Source of the DNA: WYEN01 sp049976205
GTDB lineage: Archaea > Thermoproteota > Thermoprotei_A > Sulfolobales > AG1
Direction of reading: 5' to 3'
NCBI GenBank assembly: GCA_049976205.1
Contig: JBMFIR010000013.1
Span: 1-37,310, forward strand
DNA: 37,310 nucleotides
Within the stretch, counting starts at the first letter, position 1; each line of letters starts with the position of its first letter. Below the pieces are notes generated by a model. That model was not told where the DNA came from and searched no databases. It saw nothing but the letters and a program-made list of their open reading frames with translations. The translations under genes were made by a program, and so were the position numbers. Of the stretch, positions 8,452 through 16,101 are shown in pieces.

Positions 8452-8752
8452 AATTATTGTTTAAAATATTTCTCATAGCTATAACAACACCTGGAATATC
8501 TATCCTAGCTGGACACGCCTGAACACACGCTGCACAGAGAACACATGTGAACACGTAATCAAGAGTTTTTTTAGAAACAATTTTAGAGTTAACATAGAGA
8601 TTGGCTACTCTAACTCTTCCTCGAGGCCCGTATCCTCTACCATGTAATATATCGAGTGTTGGACACTCATACTCGCAAAAACCGCAGTACACACACTTAG
8701 AAACCTCTTTTCTAATATATTCAACAGGATTTTTTATCACAATATTAGCCAA
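8429..8752 (-). CDS. small 2[4Fe-4S] protein, GlcF/GlpC N-terminal domain-like
   Basis: 107 residues with two complete CxxCxxCxxxCP motifs, CVYCGFCEYECP (about 20-31) and CVLCAACVQACP (about 70-81). The spacing and the sequences between and after them (RGYGPRGRVRVANL; ARIDIPGV) match the N-terminal domain of glycolate oxidase subunit GlcF, glycerol-3-phosphate dehydrogenase GlpC and LutA. The CCG domain normally fused to it is absent; the nearest is the separate gene at 6298. It starts with TTG at 8752, overlapping the end of the GlcD-like gene by 8 bp, so the two are translationally coupled. It probably passes electrons from the flavoprotein to the other Fe-S proteins. Confidence 0.85.
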   Translation of the reverse strand: MANIVIKNPVEYIRKEVSKCVYCGFCEYECPTLDILHGRGYGPRGRVRVANLYVNSKIVSKKTLDYVFTCVLCAACVQACPARIDIPGVVIAMRNILNNNSILKQFS

Positions 8753-10202
8753 TAGGGATCACTCTACCAGGATTAAGAATATTTTCAGGATCAAATATTT
8801 TCTTGAGATTTTTCATCAGGTCAATGGTATGCTCAGATTCTCTATGTTTAAATTCTTCTAATAAAAACTCTATCTTCATAGTACCTATACCATGTTCAGC
8901 ACTCACACTACCACCTAGTCTAACAGCCTCAATAACGATTTCTCTCGCTATCTTCATAACAAGATCTCTATCTCTGGGGTCATCTAAGTCACCCTCTAAC
9001 TTTGGGTGAAGATTTCCGTCGCCTAAGTGGCCTCCGATCTCAATCTCTCTTTTATACTTCTCTCTGGTTCTCTCAACAAAGTCGACATATTCTGGTATCT
9101 TAGATATAGGAACCACTATGTCCTCAGTTATTATGTATTTCATTTTTCTAGTTTTTAATGTGGATGGATACATAGATCTTCTCAAGAAGTATATTTTATC
9201 AAAATCCTTCTCGTGGTCCTCTGCAATAACATAGTTCTTAACATAATTACTGTCTAAGATCTCTTCTAGATCTTTTTTCACACGATCTGTATCACTGTAT
9301 TTATCAAGTTCAAGATCTATTATAAATGCGTGACCCTCACCAAAGGATATTCCTGTGGTTTCATAGATTTTTCTAACGATTCTATTTGATAAATACTCTG
9401 ATATGAGAGGGACACCGAAGACTTCTCTAATTCTTAGGAATATCTCGTAGCCTTCCAAGAATTTCTCTGTGAAATAGAGAGTTCTTACGATCTTTCGAGG
9501 CTTTGGCCAGAGTTTGAGTGTTGCTGATGTTATGATCCCTAGCGTCCCCTCGGAGCCAACAAGTAGTCGTGTTAAATCATATCCTTGTCTACATTTAATA
9601 GTTCTACAACCTACTCTATGAATTCTTCCTAGACCATCCACAAACTCAAGTGCTAAAACCCACTCCCTCATTGTTCCATATCTAGCTCCTCTTAAACCAC
9701 CAGCTCCACTAGCTACTGCACCACCTATTGTAGCCGCTCTGGCGGAGGCTGGGTCTACGGGGAAGAATAATTCTGTCTTCTCTATATCTAAAAGATCGTT
9801 TAATTCATCTATTCTTACACCTGGTTCTGCAACAACATATCTATCTAATCTAGATAACTCAACTATTTTCCTCATTAGACCCGTGTGGAGTATCACTCCT
9901 TTCTCAAGGATTGTTAATTGATTGAGCGAGGAAAGACTTATCACACTCGATCCAAGAGCCAGACTTGTTGAGGAGCCCTGAGGAATCAGCGGGATCTTAT
10001 TTTTGTAGCAGAATTTCACTATTTCACTAATCTCTTTAGAGTCCTGAGGCATTACAACAACAAATTTTTCTGAGAGATCCTTTGGGATTATAGGGAAAGA
10101 AACAGCGTCAGTTGAATACAACCCTAGGGTCACAGGGTCTCTGGAGACCCTCTCCTCATCAAGTATTTTAGAAAGACTCTTATATATCTCATTTATGTTC
10201 GT
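8745..10202 (-). CDS. glcD: FAD-linked 2-hydroxy-acid dehydrogenase (GlcD/D-lactate dehydrogenase family), apparent ACG start
   Basis: Flavoprotein oxidising D-lactate, glycolate or a similar acid. The FAD-binding domain shows PQGSSTSLALGS, DPASARAATIGGAVASGAGG and GSEGTLGIITSATLKLWPKP. The C-terminal oxidase domain shows GGHLGDGNLHP, SAEHGIG and the ending FDPENILNPGRV. The first canonical start, GTG at 10133, lies inside the conserved N-terminus. The frame continues upstream as a typical family helix (NEIYKSLSKILDEERVSRDP) without ATG, GTG or TTG, up to TAG. GAGGTG at 10208-10213 lies 5 nt before ACG at 10202, so I place the start there, giving 485 residues. ATA at 10196 is the alternative. 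It is coupled to the small ferredoxin gene. Confidence 0.85.
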   Translation of the reverse strand, partial: TNINEIYKSLSKILDEERVSRDPVTLGLYSTDAVSFPIIPKDLSEKFVVVMPQDSKEISEIVKFCYKNKIPLIPQGSSTSLALGSSVISLSSLNQLTILEKGVILHTGLMRKIVELSRLDRYVVAEPGVRIDELNDLLDIEKTELFFPVDPASARAATIGGAVASGAGGLRGARYGTMREWVLALEFVDGLGRIHRVGCRTIKCRQGYDLTRLLVGSEGTLGIITSATLKLWPKPRKIVRTLYFTEKFLEGYEIFLRIREVFGVPLISEYLSNRIVRKIYETTGISFGEGHAFIIDLELDKYSDTDRVKKDLEEILDSNYVKNYVIAEDHEKDFDKIYFLRRSMYPSTLKTRKMKYIITEDIVVPISKIPEYVDFVERTREKYKREIEIGGHLGDGNLHPKLEGDLDDPRDRDLVMKIAREIVIEAVRLGGSVSAEHGIGTMKIEFLLEEFKHRESEHTIDLMKNLKKIFDPENILNPGRVIPIG

Positions 10203-10238
10203 AAAAACACCTCTACTCTATTGAGTCTATTTTTAGAG

Positions 10239-10250
10239 ATTTATAAGCTT
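10239..10250. promoter_or_regulatory. shared TATA element between glcD-like and L7Ae genes
   Basis: ATTTATAAGCTT reads as a TATA box on both strands. On minus it is about 26 nt before a start near 10217, just ahead of the GAGGTG of the GlcD-like gene. On plus it predicts a start near 10270, 12 nt before the L7Ae ATG. Whether one element drives both directions is inferred. Confidence 0.4.
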
Positions 10251-10281
10251 AGCCACATAAATCATATATGACGAGTGGTAG

Positions 10282-10671
10282 ATGAGGATGAGCAAAACAC
10301 CGTCCTACGTAAGATTCAAGACACCTCCTGAAGTAGCTGAGAAAGCCTATGAATTAGTTAATAAGGCCAGGACAACTGGCGGAAAAATAAAGAAGGGTGT
10401 TAATGAAACCACTAAAGCCGTTGAGAGAGGAGAAGCTAAGCTGGTTATTATAGCCGAGGACGTAAATCCTCCAGAGGTAGTTCTTCATCTACCGTACTTA
10501 TGTGACGAGAAGAAAGTACCCTACTTATATGTTCCCAGCAAAGCTAGACTTGGTCAAGCTGCAGGTATACAAGTAGCTGCATCATCGGTTGCTGTAATCG
10601 ACCCGGGTGCTGCCAAGGATCTTTTAAACGAGTTAGTTAAGGCTTTTAATGAACTTAGAACAAAGGGTTGA
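10282..10671 (+). CDS. rpl7ae: ribosomal protein L7Ae
   Basis: 129 residues, full length for archaeal L7Ae, the kink-turn binding protein of the large ribosomal subunit, box C/D and H/ACA guide RNPs and RNase P. The RNA-contacting KKGVNETTKAVERGEAKLV (about residues 37-55), the AEDVNPPEVVLHLPYLC segment and the VPSKARLGQAAG loop are all present. ATG at 10282 is taken as the start; the ATG two codons on is also possible. Oligo-T tracts follow the stop. Confidence 0.95.
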   Translation: MRMSKTPSYVRFKTPPEVAEKAYELVNKARTTGGKIKKGVNETTKAVERGEAKLVIIAEDVNPPEVVLHLPYLCDEKKVPYLYVPSKARLGQAAGIQVAASSVAVIDPGAAKDLLNELVKAFNELRTKG

Positions 10672-10700
10672 TAAAAGAATTTTTCTTAGATAGAAAAATA

Positions 10701-10711
10701 TTTCTTTTTTT
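10701..10711 (+). terminator. oligo-T terminator after L7Ae
   Basis: TTTCTTTTTTT lies 30 nt after the L7Ae stop, following a shorter T-tract at 10680-10685. Runs of T without a hairpin are the usual archaeal terminator. The next gene starts 28 nt later. Confidence 0.4.
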
Positions 10712-10738
10712 AAACTATTTTTCTCAGGGTCTGATTAG

Positions 10739-11503
10739 TTGAGTATAAAAATTATTTTAAGAAGCATAGCCTTTTCTCAAGCTATGGTTCTAATCTACTC
10801 AACTATTTTATTATTCTTTCCGCAGTATTATGGGTACGTGATACTACTTATAATAGCAACATTTTTTGCCTACTCAATCCTCACAAGTATTAAAAGAGCT
10901 AGAGCTGGTTCTGCAGAAGATCTTGAATACGTTAGTAGCGGAAGAATTATTGTTAAAGCCCAACAGAATAAAGTCATTGAGCTAATGAACAGAGACGATA
11001 AATTAATAAACGATATGAGACCACAGATGAGTTTTATGAGTATTTCTCTGATAAATCTTCCAGTAACCTTTGGAATATACTATGGATATCTCTGGTACAT
11101 AATGCCTTACTTTAGTCATAGCGGGGATCTTCTATTAAGATTTCTGGGCTACATAATAATGTTTGAGCTTCTCTTCGTGACACCATGGATTATTAATAGA
11201 CTCATACTAAAAGGAAGAGAAATTAGAATGATACAGATACCTAGGGATTACGTGGTTACATCTCGGGGGATAAGAGCAATGGGGCTTCTTATCAAATTCC
11301 CCCTAGAGAACCCTACCTACAATTTTAAATGTAGTAGAAAGAGGAGATTTATAGATATAGAATCTCAACCACAGGTTCAAGCTATCACGGGTGCTAAGAT
11401 AATTACTGTGTATAGATTATATATGCCTGATCAAGATCTTTTAAAGGCTCTAGAGGCTCTTAATAAATACGGGAACTTATCTTTATCTTGCGATCGTGAT
11501 TAA
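10739..11503 (+). CDS. membrane protein, DUF2208-like
   Basis: 254-residue protein with two N-terminal hydrophobic segments (about residues 7-48), a basic cytoplasmic stretch, two more membrane segments (about 100-122 and 130-155) and a polar C-terminal domain of about 95 residues. It resembles the crenarchaeal predicted membrane family DUF2208; I assign the family from memory of its size and layout, so treat it as tentative. No catalytic motif is visible. It starts with TTG at 10739. RIO1 begins 2 nt after its stop, so the pair is probably cotranscribed. Confidence 0.75.
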   Translation: MSIKIILRSIAFSQAMVLIYSTILLFFPQYYGYVILLIIATFFAYSILTSIKRARAGSAEDLEYVSSGRIIVKAQQNKVIELMNRDDKLINDMRPQMSFMSISLINLPVTFGIYYGYLWYIMPYFSHSGDLLLRFLGYIIMFELLFVTPWIINRLILKGREIRMIQIPRDYVVTSRGIRAMGLLIKFPLENPTYNFKCSRKRRFIDIESQPQVQAITGAKIITVYRLYMPDQDLLKALEALNKYGNLSLSCDRD

Positions 11504-11505
11504 AT

Positions 11506-12291
11506 ATGATTAATAAAGATCCTAAGATCCCTGGAGGAAAAATCAAGGAAGAGAAGAGATATTTTGATACAGATCTCCTCGAGACCGTAGAGAGCGTATT
11601 TGATAGAGCCACGATATCAACTATTCTACAATTAATAAGAGCAAAATGCATAAAAAACCTAAAGGGAGTTGTCTCCAGCGGTAAAGAGGCAAGAGTCTAC
11701 TGGGGTATTGACTATGAGGATAAGGATGTTGCTGTAAAAATATACTATACGCTGACTTCTGAATTCAAGAAATCAATATGGAAGTATCTAGCAGGAGATC
11801 CGAGATATGAGGAGTATAGAGGAATGAGTTGGAAGAAACTTATTTATATGTGGACATCCAAAGAATACAATAATCTCTCTCGAATGTATAGAGCCGAGGT
11901 TAGAGTACCGAAACCTATTTGTAAAAGAAATAATGTTCTCGTAATGGAATTCATAGGATCAAATGGTGTGAGAGCACCACTGCTAAAGGAGGCATACGAT
12001 GAAGGAATCCTCGATAAAAACTCTCTTGAGAGAATATACGAAGAAGTAATTGAGCAATTAAAAAAGATAGTGTTGGGAGCAAGACTTGTTCATGCTGACC
12101 TAAGCGAATATAATATAATGATATACAATGATAAGCCATATATAATAGATGTTTCACAAGCACTTCCCATAGATCATCCAAATGCTATAGAGTTTCTTAA
12201 ACGTGATATAGATAATATCTCATATTTCTTTAGAGAAGCAGGATTGAAAATAACAGATCCCGAAGATCTACTTAGAGAATTGCTAGGTTAG
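11506..12291 (+). CDS. rio1: RIO1 serine protein kinase/ATPase
   Basis: Atypical kinase of the RIO1 subfamily, acting in maturation of the small ribosomal subunit. The RIO-specific P-loop VVSSGKEARVYWG (about residues 55-67), the lysine in VAVKIYY, the hinge VMEFIG, the catalytic loop LVHADLSEYNIM (about 195-206) and the metal-binding IDVSQALPIDHPNA are all intact. SSGKEA and HPNAIEFLKRDI distinguish RIO1 from RIO2. The length, 261 residues, is normal for archaeal Rio1; no KH domain protein follows in this window. The start is ATG at 11506. Confidence 0.95.
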   Translation: MINKDPKIPGGKIKEEKRYFDTDLLETVESVFDRATISTILQLIRAKCIKNLKGVVSSGKEARVYWGIDYEDKDVAVKIYYTLTSEFKKSIWKYLAGDPRYEEYRGMSWKKLIYMWTSKEYNNLSRMYRAEVRVPKPICKRNNVLVMEFIGSNGVRAPLLKEAYDEGILDKNSLERIYEEVIEQLKKIVLGARLVHADLSEYNIMIYNDKPYIIDVSQALPIDHPNAIEFLKRDIDNISYFFREAGLKITDPEDLLRELLG

Positions 12292-12326
12292 AAAAGAAAA
12301 TGAGTAGCTAAAAAATTGGTTTAGTA

Positions 12327-12950
12327 TTAAGAGGACTTGGGAGTAGTTGTTGTTTGCGGTGGTGGAGGTGCTAGGTGAGAGTACGTAACATTATACGCCT
12401 CGAATAACCATAGGAGACCTGCCACTATTGCTACTACAGCGAATATTCTCAAGATCCATGTATTTCTAAGATGAGTAGCTGGTACTGAAAGTATTGAGGC
12501 TAAGCCGAGCACTGAAAATATAGTGGCTGAGAAATCAGGTGTCTTAGTCAGTTTATATGAAGCAATTGAATAAGCCACATCAAATAAGTAGATCCCGAAG
12601 AGTAGTGCACCATAGGATAATATCCTTAGATCAACTTTTCTAATCAATGTTATAGAGATTGCTATAAGCATAATACCTCCTAGAGCTGATGCACCACTAA
12701 ACAAAACATTATATACCCCACCAGACATTGGGAAAGACCATATAATTCCTATAGCTAATCCACTAACAAATAAGAACAATCCTATTAGGAGTAGTAGAAA
12801 TGCTGATGCCCCAAGAAAACTTCCATTGTTTCCATCGTCTGCTACACCATTATTTATTTTTGATTTAAGTGCCGATACACCTATTACCACTGATGCTATA
12901 CCAACACTCCAAATCATTGAGTCTAGCCAATCATAAGCTGGAGCCGCCAT
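12327..12950 (-). CDS. membrane protein, DUF981-like, with a Pro/Thr-rich tail
   Basis: 207 residues with about six hydrophobic segments. SGGVYNVLFSGASALGG (about residues 75-91) is typical of the archaeal membrane family DUF981, and the helices after it fit the family layout. The protein ends in a polar tail, PPPPQTTTTPKSS, which probably lies outside the membrane and could be glycosylated. Its function is unknown. It is divergent from the RHH gene at 13143, with an AT-rich inverted repeat between them. Confidence 0.75.
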   Translation of the reverse strand: MAAPAYDWLDSMIWSVGIASVVIGVSALKSKINNGVADDGNNGSFLGASAFLLLLIGLFLFVSGLAIGIIWSFPMSGGVYNVLFSGASALGGIMLIAISITLIRKVDLRILSYGALLFGIYLFDVAYSIASYKLTKTPDFSATIFSVLGLASILSVPATHLRNTWILRIFAVVAIVAGLLWLFEAYNVTYSHLAPPPPQTTTTPKSS

Positions 12951-13014
12951 AGAGGCACCTTCTCCATGATAAAAATTATTTGATTCGAGATAATATATTG
13001 CGTTAATTACAAAT

Positions 13015-13052
13015 AATTAATTATAATTATTCTTAATTATTTATAATTAATT
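13015..13052. promoter_or_regulatory. 38-bp AT-only inverted repeat, possible operator
   Basis: AATTAATTATAA (13015-13026) and its exact reverse complement (13041-13052) flank a 14-nt spacer. It sits in the 192-bp intergenic region between the divergent DUF981-like gene and the gene for a ribbon-helix-helix protein. RHH proteins bind such repeats, often next to their own gene. AT-rich composition makes chance repeats more likely, so this is only a candidate. Confidence 0.3.
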
Positions 13053-13142
13053 TTCATAAAACAAAAGATATAATTAGTCGAGATCTATGTCTTAAGTTTA
13101 TAGATAAATTCTTTTGAATAAGGATTTATTGTGGAATAGAGT

Positions 13143-13757
13143 TTGAGTGCAGATAAGACTACTATAACAGTAAATCGAGATCTCCTACTGAAAATCTCTA
13201 AAATCGCAAGATCTCGAGGAGTAACACTTACCTCATATATAAGTAACTTGCTTAAGAGCGCCTATGAATTATCTCAACATAGTTATTGCCCATTGGATCT
13301 CATGTTATTCCTAAAATTATATAAAGCTCTGATACCCATGGATCCTGTCCCAATACCTTTGAGTTTATTAACGAAGATTTTGAGTGATGTAGACGTTAAC
13401 AAGTACCTTGAGGATGTGAGAGAGATAGGTGAAAAAGTTGGTGCTTATCTTAAACAATACATGGATCTTAATGAGCTTATGGATAGTTTATATGTGCTAA
13501 GAGAAGTTAATATAGTCAAGGAGATCCACATCGAAAACCAGGGACTCAACTACAGAGTAACTTTTATTGGTTCCACAGACTCCGATAAAGGAGCTGTTCT
13601 TTTAAAAGAATTTATAGAGGGCTTCTTGTCTTCTTTAGAGATCAGGGATTATAAGATCTATACTAATGAAAATATTGTAGATATACACTTTAGTTTACCT
13701 AAAGAGTATGAATCATTTAAAGAAGAAGTCGAATCTCTTAAAGAATTAAACAATTAA
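13143..13757 (+). CDS. protein with N-terminal ribbon-helix-helix domain
   Basis: 204 residues. Residues 6-44 (TTITVNRDLLLKISKIARS and the following GVTLTSYISNLLKSAYE) look like a MetJ/Arc-type ribbon-helix-helix DNA-binding unit: one polar strand followed by two helices. The remaining 155 residues form an alpha/beta domain I do not recognise. It could be a transcription regulator of itself or of the divergent membrane protein. It starts with TTG at 13143. It converges on ribH and overlaps its end by 4 bp. Confidence 0.7.
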   Translation: MSADKTTITVNRDLLLKISKIARSRGVTLTSYISNLLKSAYELSQHSYCPLDLMLFLKLYKALIPMDPVPIPLSLLTKILSDVDVNKYLEDVREIGEKVGAYLKQYMDLNELMDSLYVLREVNIVKEIHIENQGLNYRVTFIGSTDSDKGAVLLKEFIEGFLSSLEIRDYKIYTNENIVDIHFSLPKEYESFKEEVESLKELNN

Positions 13758-14218
13758 TTTTTTTGTTGAGATTCGCACTCTAATTCTCTTATTCTTTTAA
13801 CAAGTTTCACCGCTGCCTCAACAGCTCTTCTAGAGTATTCCTCAGCTCTTTCCAGAGCCTGCATTCTCGTAGCGCCAGGACCTATCACTCCTAGTGTTAC
13901 TGGTACACCGAACTCTACTGATAGATCAAGGATTTTTCTAGCTGCTTGATGAGCAACTACTTCATCATGCTCTGTCTCTCCCTCTATCACGGCCCCGAGT
14001 GTTACTATGGCGTCAATATCTTTCCTGCTGGATAATATCTTCTTCACTAGTATAGGTATATCAAATGTGCCGGGGCTTTTAGCCACATAAGCTATCTTGG
14101 TCCCAAGAAATGCTGCGTGTTCTTGAGCTTTTTCAAGCATTATTCTCGTTATGTCATAGTTAAATTCTGAGACTATAATCGCTAATTTTATCTCCTTATC
14201 ACATTTTGTTTCATTCAT
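13754..14218 (-). CDS. ribH: 6,7-dimethyl-8-ribityllumazine synthase
   Basis: Condenses the ribityl-aminopyrimidine with 3,4-dihydroxy-2-butanone 4-phosphate, the step before riboflavin. The substrate-binding SEFNYDIT (about residues 17-24), SPGTFDIPILVKK (about 47-59) and the catalytic region LGAVIEGETEHDEVVAHQAAR (with the conserved histidine) are visible, as is VTLGVIGP. The 154-residue length is normal. No other riboflavin gene is nearby. Confidence 0.95.
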   Translation of the reverse strand: MNETKCDKEIKLAIIVSEFNYDITRIMLEKAQEHAAFLGTKIAYVAKSPGTFDIPILVKKILSSRKDIDAIVTLGAVIEGETEHDEVVAHQAARKILDLSVEFGVPVTLGVIGPGATRMQALERAEEYSRRAVEAAVKLVKRIRELECESQQKN

Positions 14219-14265
14219 TTAGACACCATAGTATCTTCTATATTGCTAAGAATATATAGATACTT

Positions 14266-14619
14266 CTAGAAGACCCTAATTAATCCTAATATCGATAGTG
14301 TTAATATTATAATTACGAAGAGTGTAAATAATGAGAACTTCTTGTCTTTATGGTACATAAACCATACGAAAGACGTGACTGCCCTAATATAGGGGGTTAG
14401 TATAAGGATTATTAAACCAATAGATAGAAGCCTCTGATACATACACATCTTAGGCACAGCCTCAATCCAGGAAACTAGATTTAAGTATCTGAATTCTATA
14501 CCAAGATCTAAGCGAGGACCCTCTGAAACTAAATACATAAATAAGCCGGCTATAAGAAAAATTAAGCTCAGCAAAACCCCTATGATCAAAATTAGACTAA
14601 GGAGTATCTCTAAATCCAT
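14266..14619 (-). CDS. DUF1634 membrane protein, partner of the TauE/SafE exporter
   Basis: 117 residues with three hydrophobic segments (about 4-30, 65-85 and 97-115). DUF1634 proteins are regularly encoded next to TauE/SafE permeases in archaea and some bacteria, and that is the arrangement here: its start overlaps the exporter's last 10 bp, which implies coupled translation. Function unproven; presumably an accessory of the exporter. Confidence 0.8.
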   Translation of the reverse strand: MDLEILLSLILIIGVLLSLIFLIAGLFMYLVSEGPRLDLGIEFRYLNLVSWIEAVPKMCMYQRLLSIGLIILILTPYIRAVTSFVWFMYHKDKKFSLFTLFVIIILTLSILGLIRVF

Positions 14620-15521
14620 AGAGCCGAGACACCCTTATATAGCATTTGAGCAATTATGTACACCGTTATTGCTATAGAGAGTATTCTCACAGTATTAATC
14701 TTTATATGTGGAAGAATTTTAGAGCCTAGTAAACTCCCAAGAGTGGTTCCAAGAGCCATTGCTCCAGCAATAATAGGGTTCACGTATCCCGAGGATATAT
14801 AAACAGTTGTTGCCGCCAAACCCGTCATACCAATAATAAAATTAGATGTTGTACTAGCTACTTTAGTAGGTAATCCAAGTATTGACTCTTGTATAGATGT
14901 TTTAAAAGCACCTGCTCCTATTCCTAAAGAACCTGCCGCAACTCCTGCGATAATCATCATTGGACCCCCTATATGAGCTCTCTTAACTACATATTTTATC
15001 GATCTCTTCTCTGAGTGATCATAGTATTCTCCGTAAATACCCAGCCATCTCGAGAATCTATCAATATTCTGATCCAAGATCTCATGATAGATCCTGGCTT
15101 TTCTTCTTTCATAGTATGAGTAGAGATTCATGACTATGAGAAAGAACGCGAAGAAAAAATACAGCGCCACTGATGGTGTCACAAGAGTAATTATAGCTCC
15201 TATTATACCTCCTACTATAGTAAACATCTCTAAATACATAGCTGCCCTAGGATTAGTTATTCTGTCTCTAACATATGCCGCAGAGGAACCTGCTGAGGTA
15301 GCTATTACAGAGATCATTGCATTAGCTATCGAGTGCTTAAGTGGAAAACCTAAACCTACTAGTATCGGGGTCATTATAGAGGCTCCTCCTAAACCTGTCA
15401 AGCTACCCAGCAAACCCGCAAAAAACGCCACTATCATGATCGTGTATAGATTCAAGACCTCCAATAATCTGTACCAATCCTCAGTGATATATCTCAGCAT
15501 TATATTTTTTAGTGTTTTCAT
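14610..15521 (-). CDS. TauE/SafE-family sulfite/organosulfur exporter
   Basis: Membrane permease of 303 residues. The duplicated family motif is visible: GLLGSLTGLGGASIMTPIL (about 37-55) in the first half and GVAAGSLGIGAGAFKTSI (about 193-210) in the second. A charged cytoplasmic loop of about 45 residues separates the halves. Family members export sulfite, sulfoacetate or related compounds, which suits a genome with a sulfur-type oxidoreductase nearby. The start at 15521 is uncertain; ATG at 15500 (MLRYITEDW) is equally likely. It is divergent from dcd with only 21 bp between the annotated starts. Confidence 0.88.
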   Translation of the reverse strand: MKTLKNIMLRYITEDWYRLLEVLNLYTIMIVAFFAGLLGSLTGLGGASIMTPILVGLGFPLKHSIANAMISVIATSAGSSAAYVRDRITNPRAAMYLEMFTIVGGIIGAIITLVTPSVALYFFFAFFLIVMNLYSYYERRKARIYHEILDQNIDRFSRWLGIYGEYYDHSEKRSIKYVVKRAHIGGPMMIIAGVAAGSLGIGAGAFKTSIQESILGLPTKVASTTSNFIIGMTGLAATTVYISSGYVNPIIAGAMALGTTLGSLLGSKILPHIKINTVRILSIAITVYIIAQMLYKGVSALWI

Positions 15522-15542
15522 AAGATTTTATGGTATACTAAA

Positions 15543-16076
15543 ATGATTTTATCAGACTTTGATCTGAGATCTTATCTCAGTACCGGGAGATTAAAAGTAG
15601 ATCCTCTAGATCCTGTGATAATAAGAGAGAATGGACTAGATCTTAGACTGGGAGACTACTACTGCGAACTACTTGAGACAGACGATGTTCTTGATCCATA
15701 CACTGAGTGGGACCCTGATAAATTCTTTAGGTGTGAGAGATCTAAGGAGTACATCCTTATGCCCAAGAAGAAGTATCTACTACACACACTGGAGTATATT
15801 TCTCTACCACCTGAGTTAGTAGGTATAGTTGAGCTCAGATCTACACTAGCAAGATTAGGTCTCTTGATTCCTCCCACGGTAGTTGACGGAGGTTTCGAGG
15901 GTCAATTAACAATTGAGGTACACTCATCATCTTTCCCGGTTAAATTAAGATATGGGACAAGATTTCTTCATCTTATCCTCATGAAGACCACGACACCTAT
16001 CGAGAAGCCTTATAGCGGGAGGTACCAGGGTCAGAGATTAGTTATGCTACCTAAGAGACCTCTCGAATATCCATAA
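15543..16076 (+). CDS. dcd: dCTP deaminase
   Basis: Deaminates dCTP to dUTP, or is bifunctional to dUMP as in some archaea. Residues visible: the N-terminal DFDLRSYL and GLDLRLGD, the active-site RSTLARLGL (about 98-106), DGGFEGQLTIE (about 118-128) with the catalytic glutamate, and the C-terminal YSGRYQGQR that closes over the nucleotide. The length of 177 fits. A TATA-like TTATATTTT at 15501-15509 lies inside the divergent exporter gene and predicts a leader of about 10 nt. Confidence 0.93.
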   Translation: MILSDFDLRSYLSTGRLKVDPLDPVIIRENGLDLRLGDYYCELLETDDVLDPYTEWDPDKFFRCERSKEYILMPKKKYLLHTLEYISLPPELVGIVELRSTLARLGLLIPPTVVDGGFEGQLTIEVHSSSFPVKLRYGTRFLHLILMKTTTPIEKPYSGRYQGQRLVMLPKRPLEYP

Positions 16077-16101
16077 GATCTTTTAGGGACAAGAGTGCTT
16101 T

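Noticed and set aside
15130..15546. A 138-residue plus-strand frame opposite the TauE/SafE gene
   Set aside because: It is the complement of clear membrane-protein coding sequence and shows no family features; the same holds for the frames at 3994-4353 and 34051-34485.
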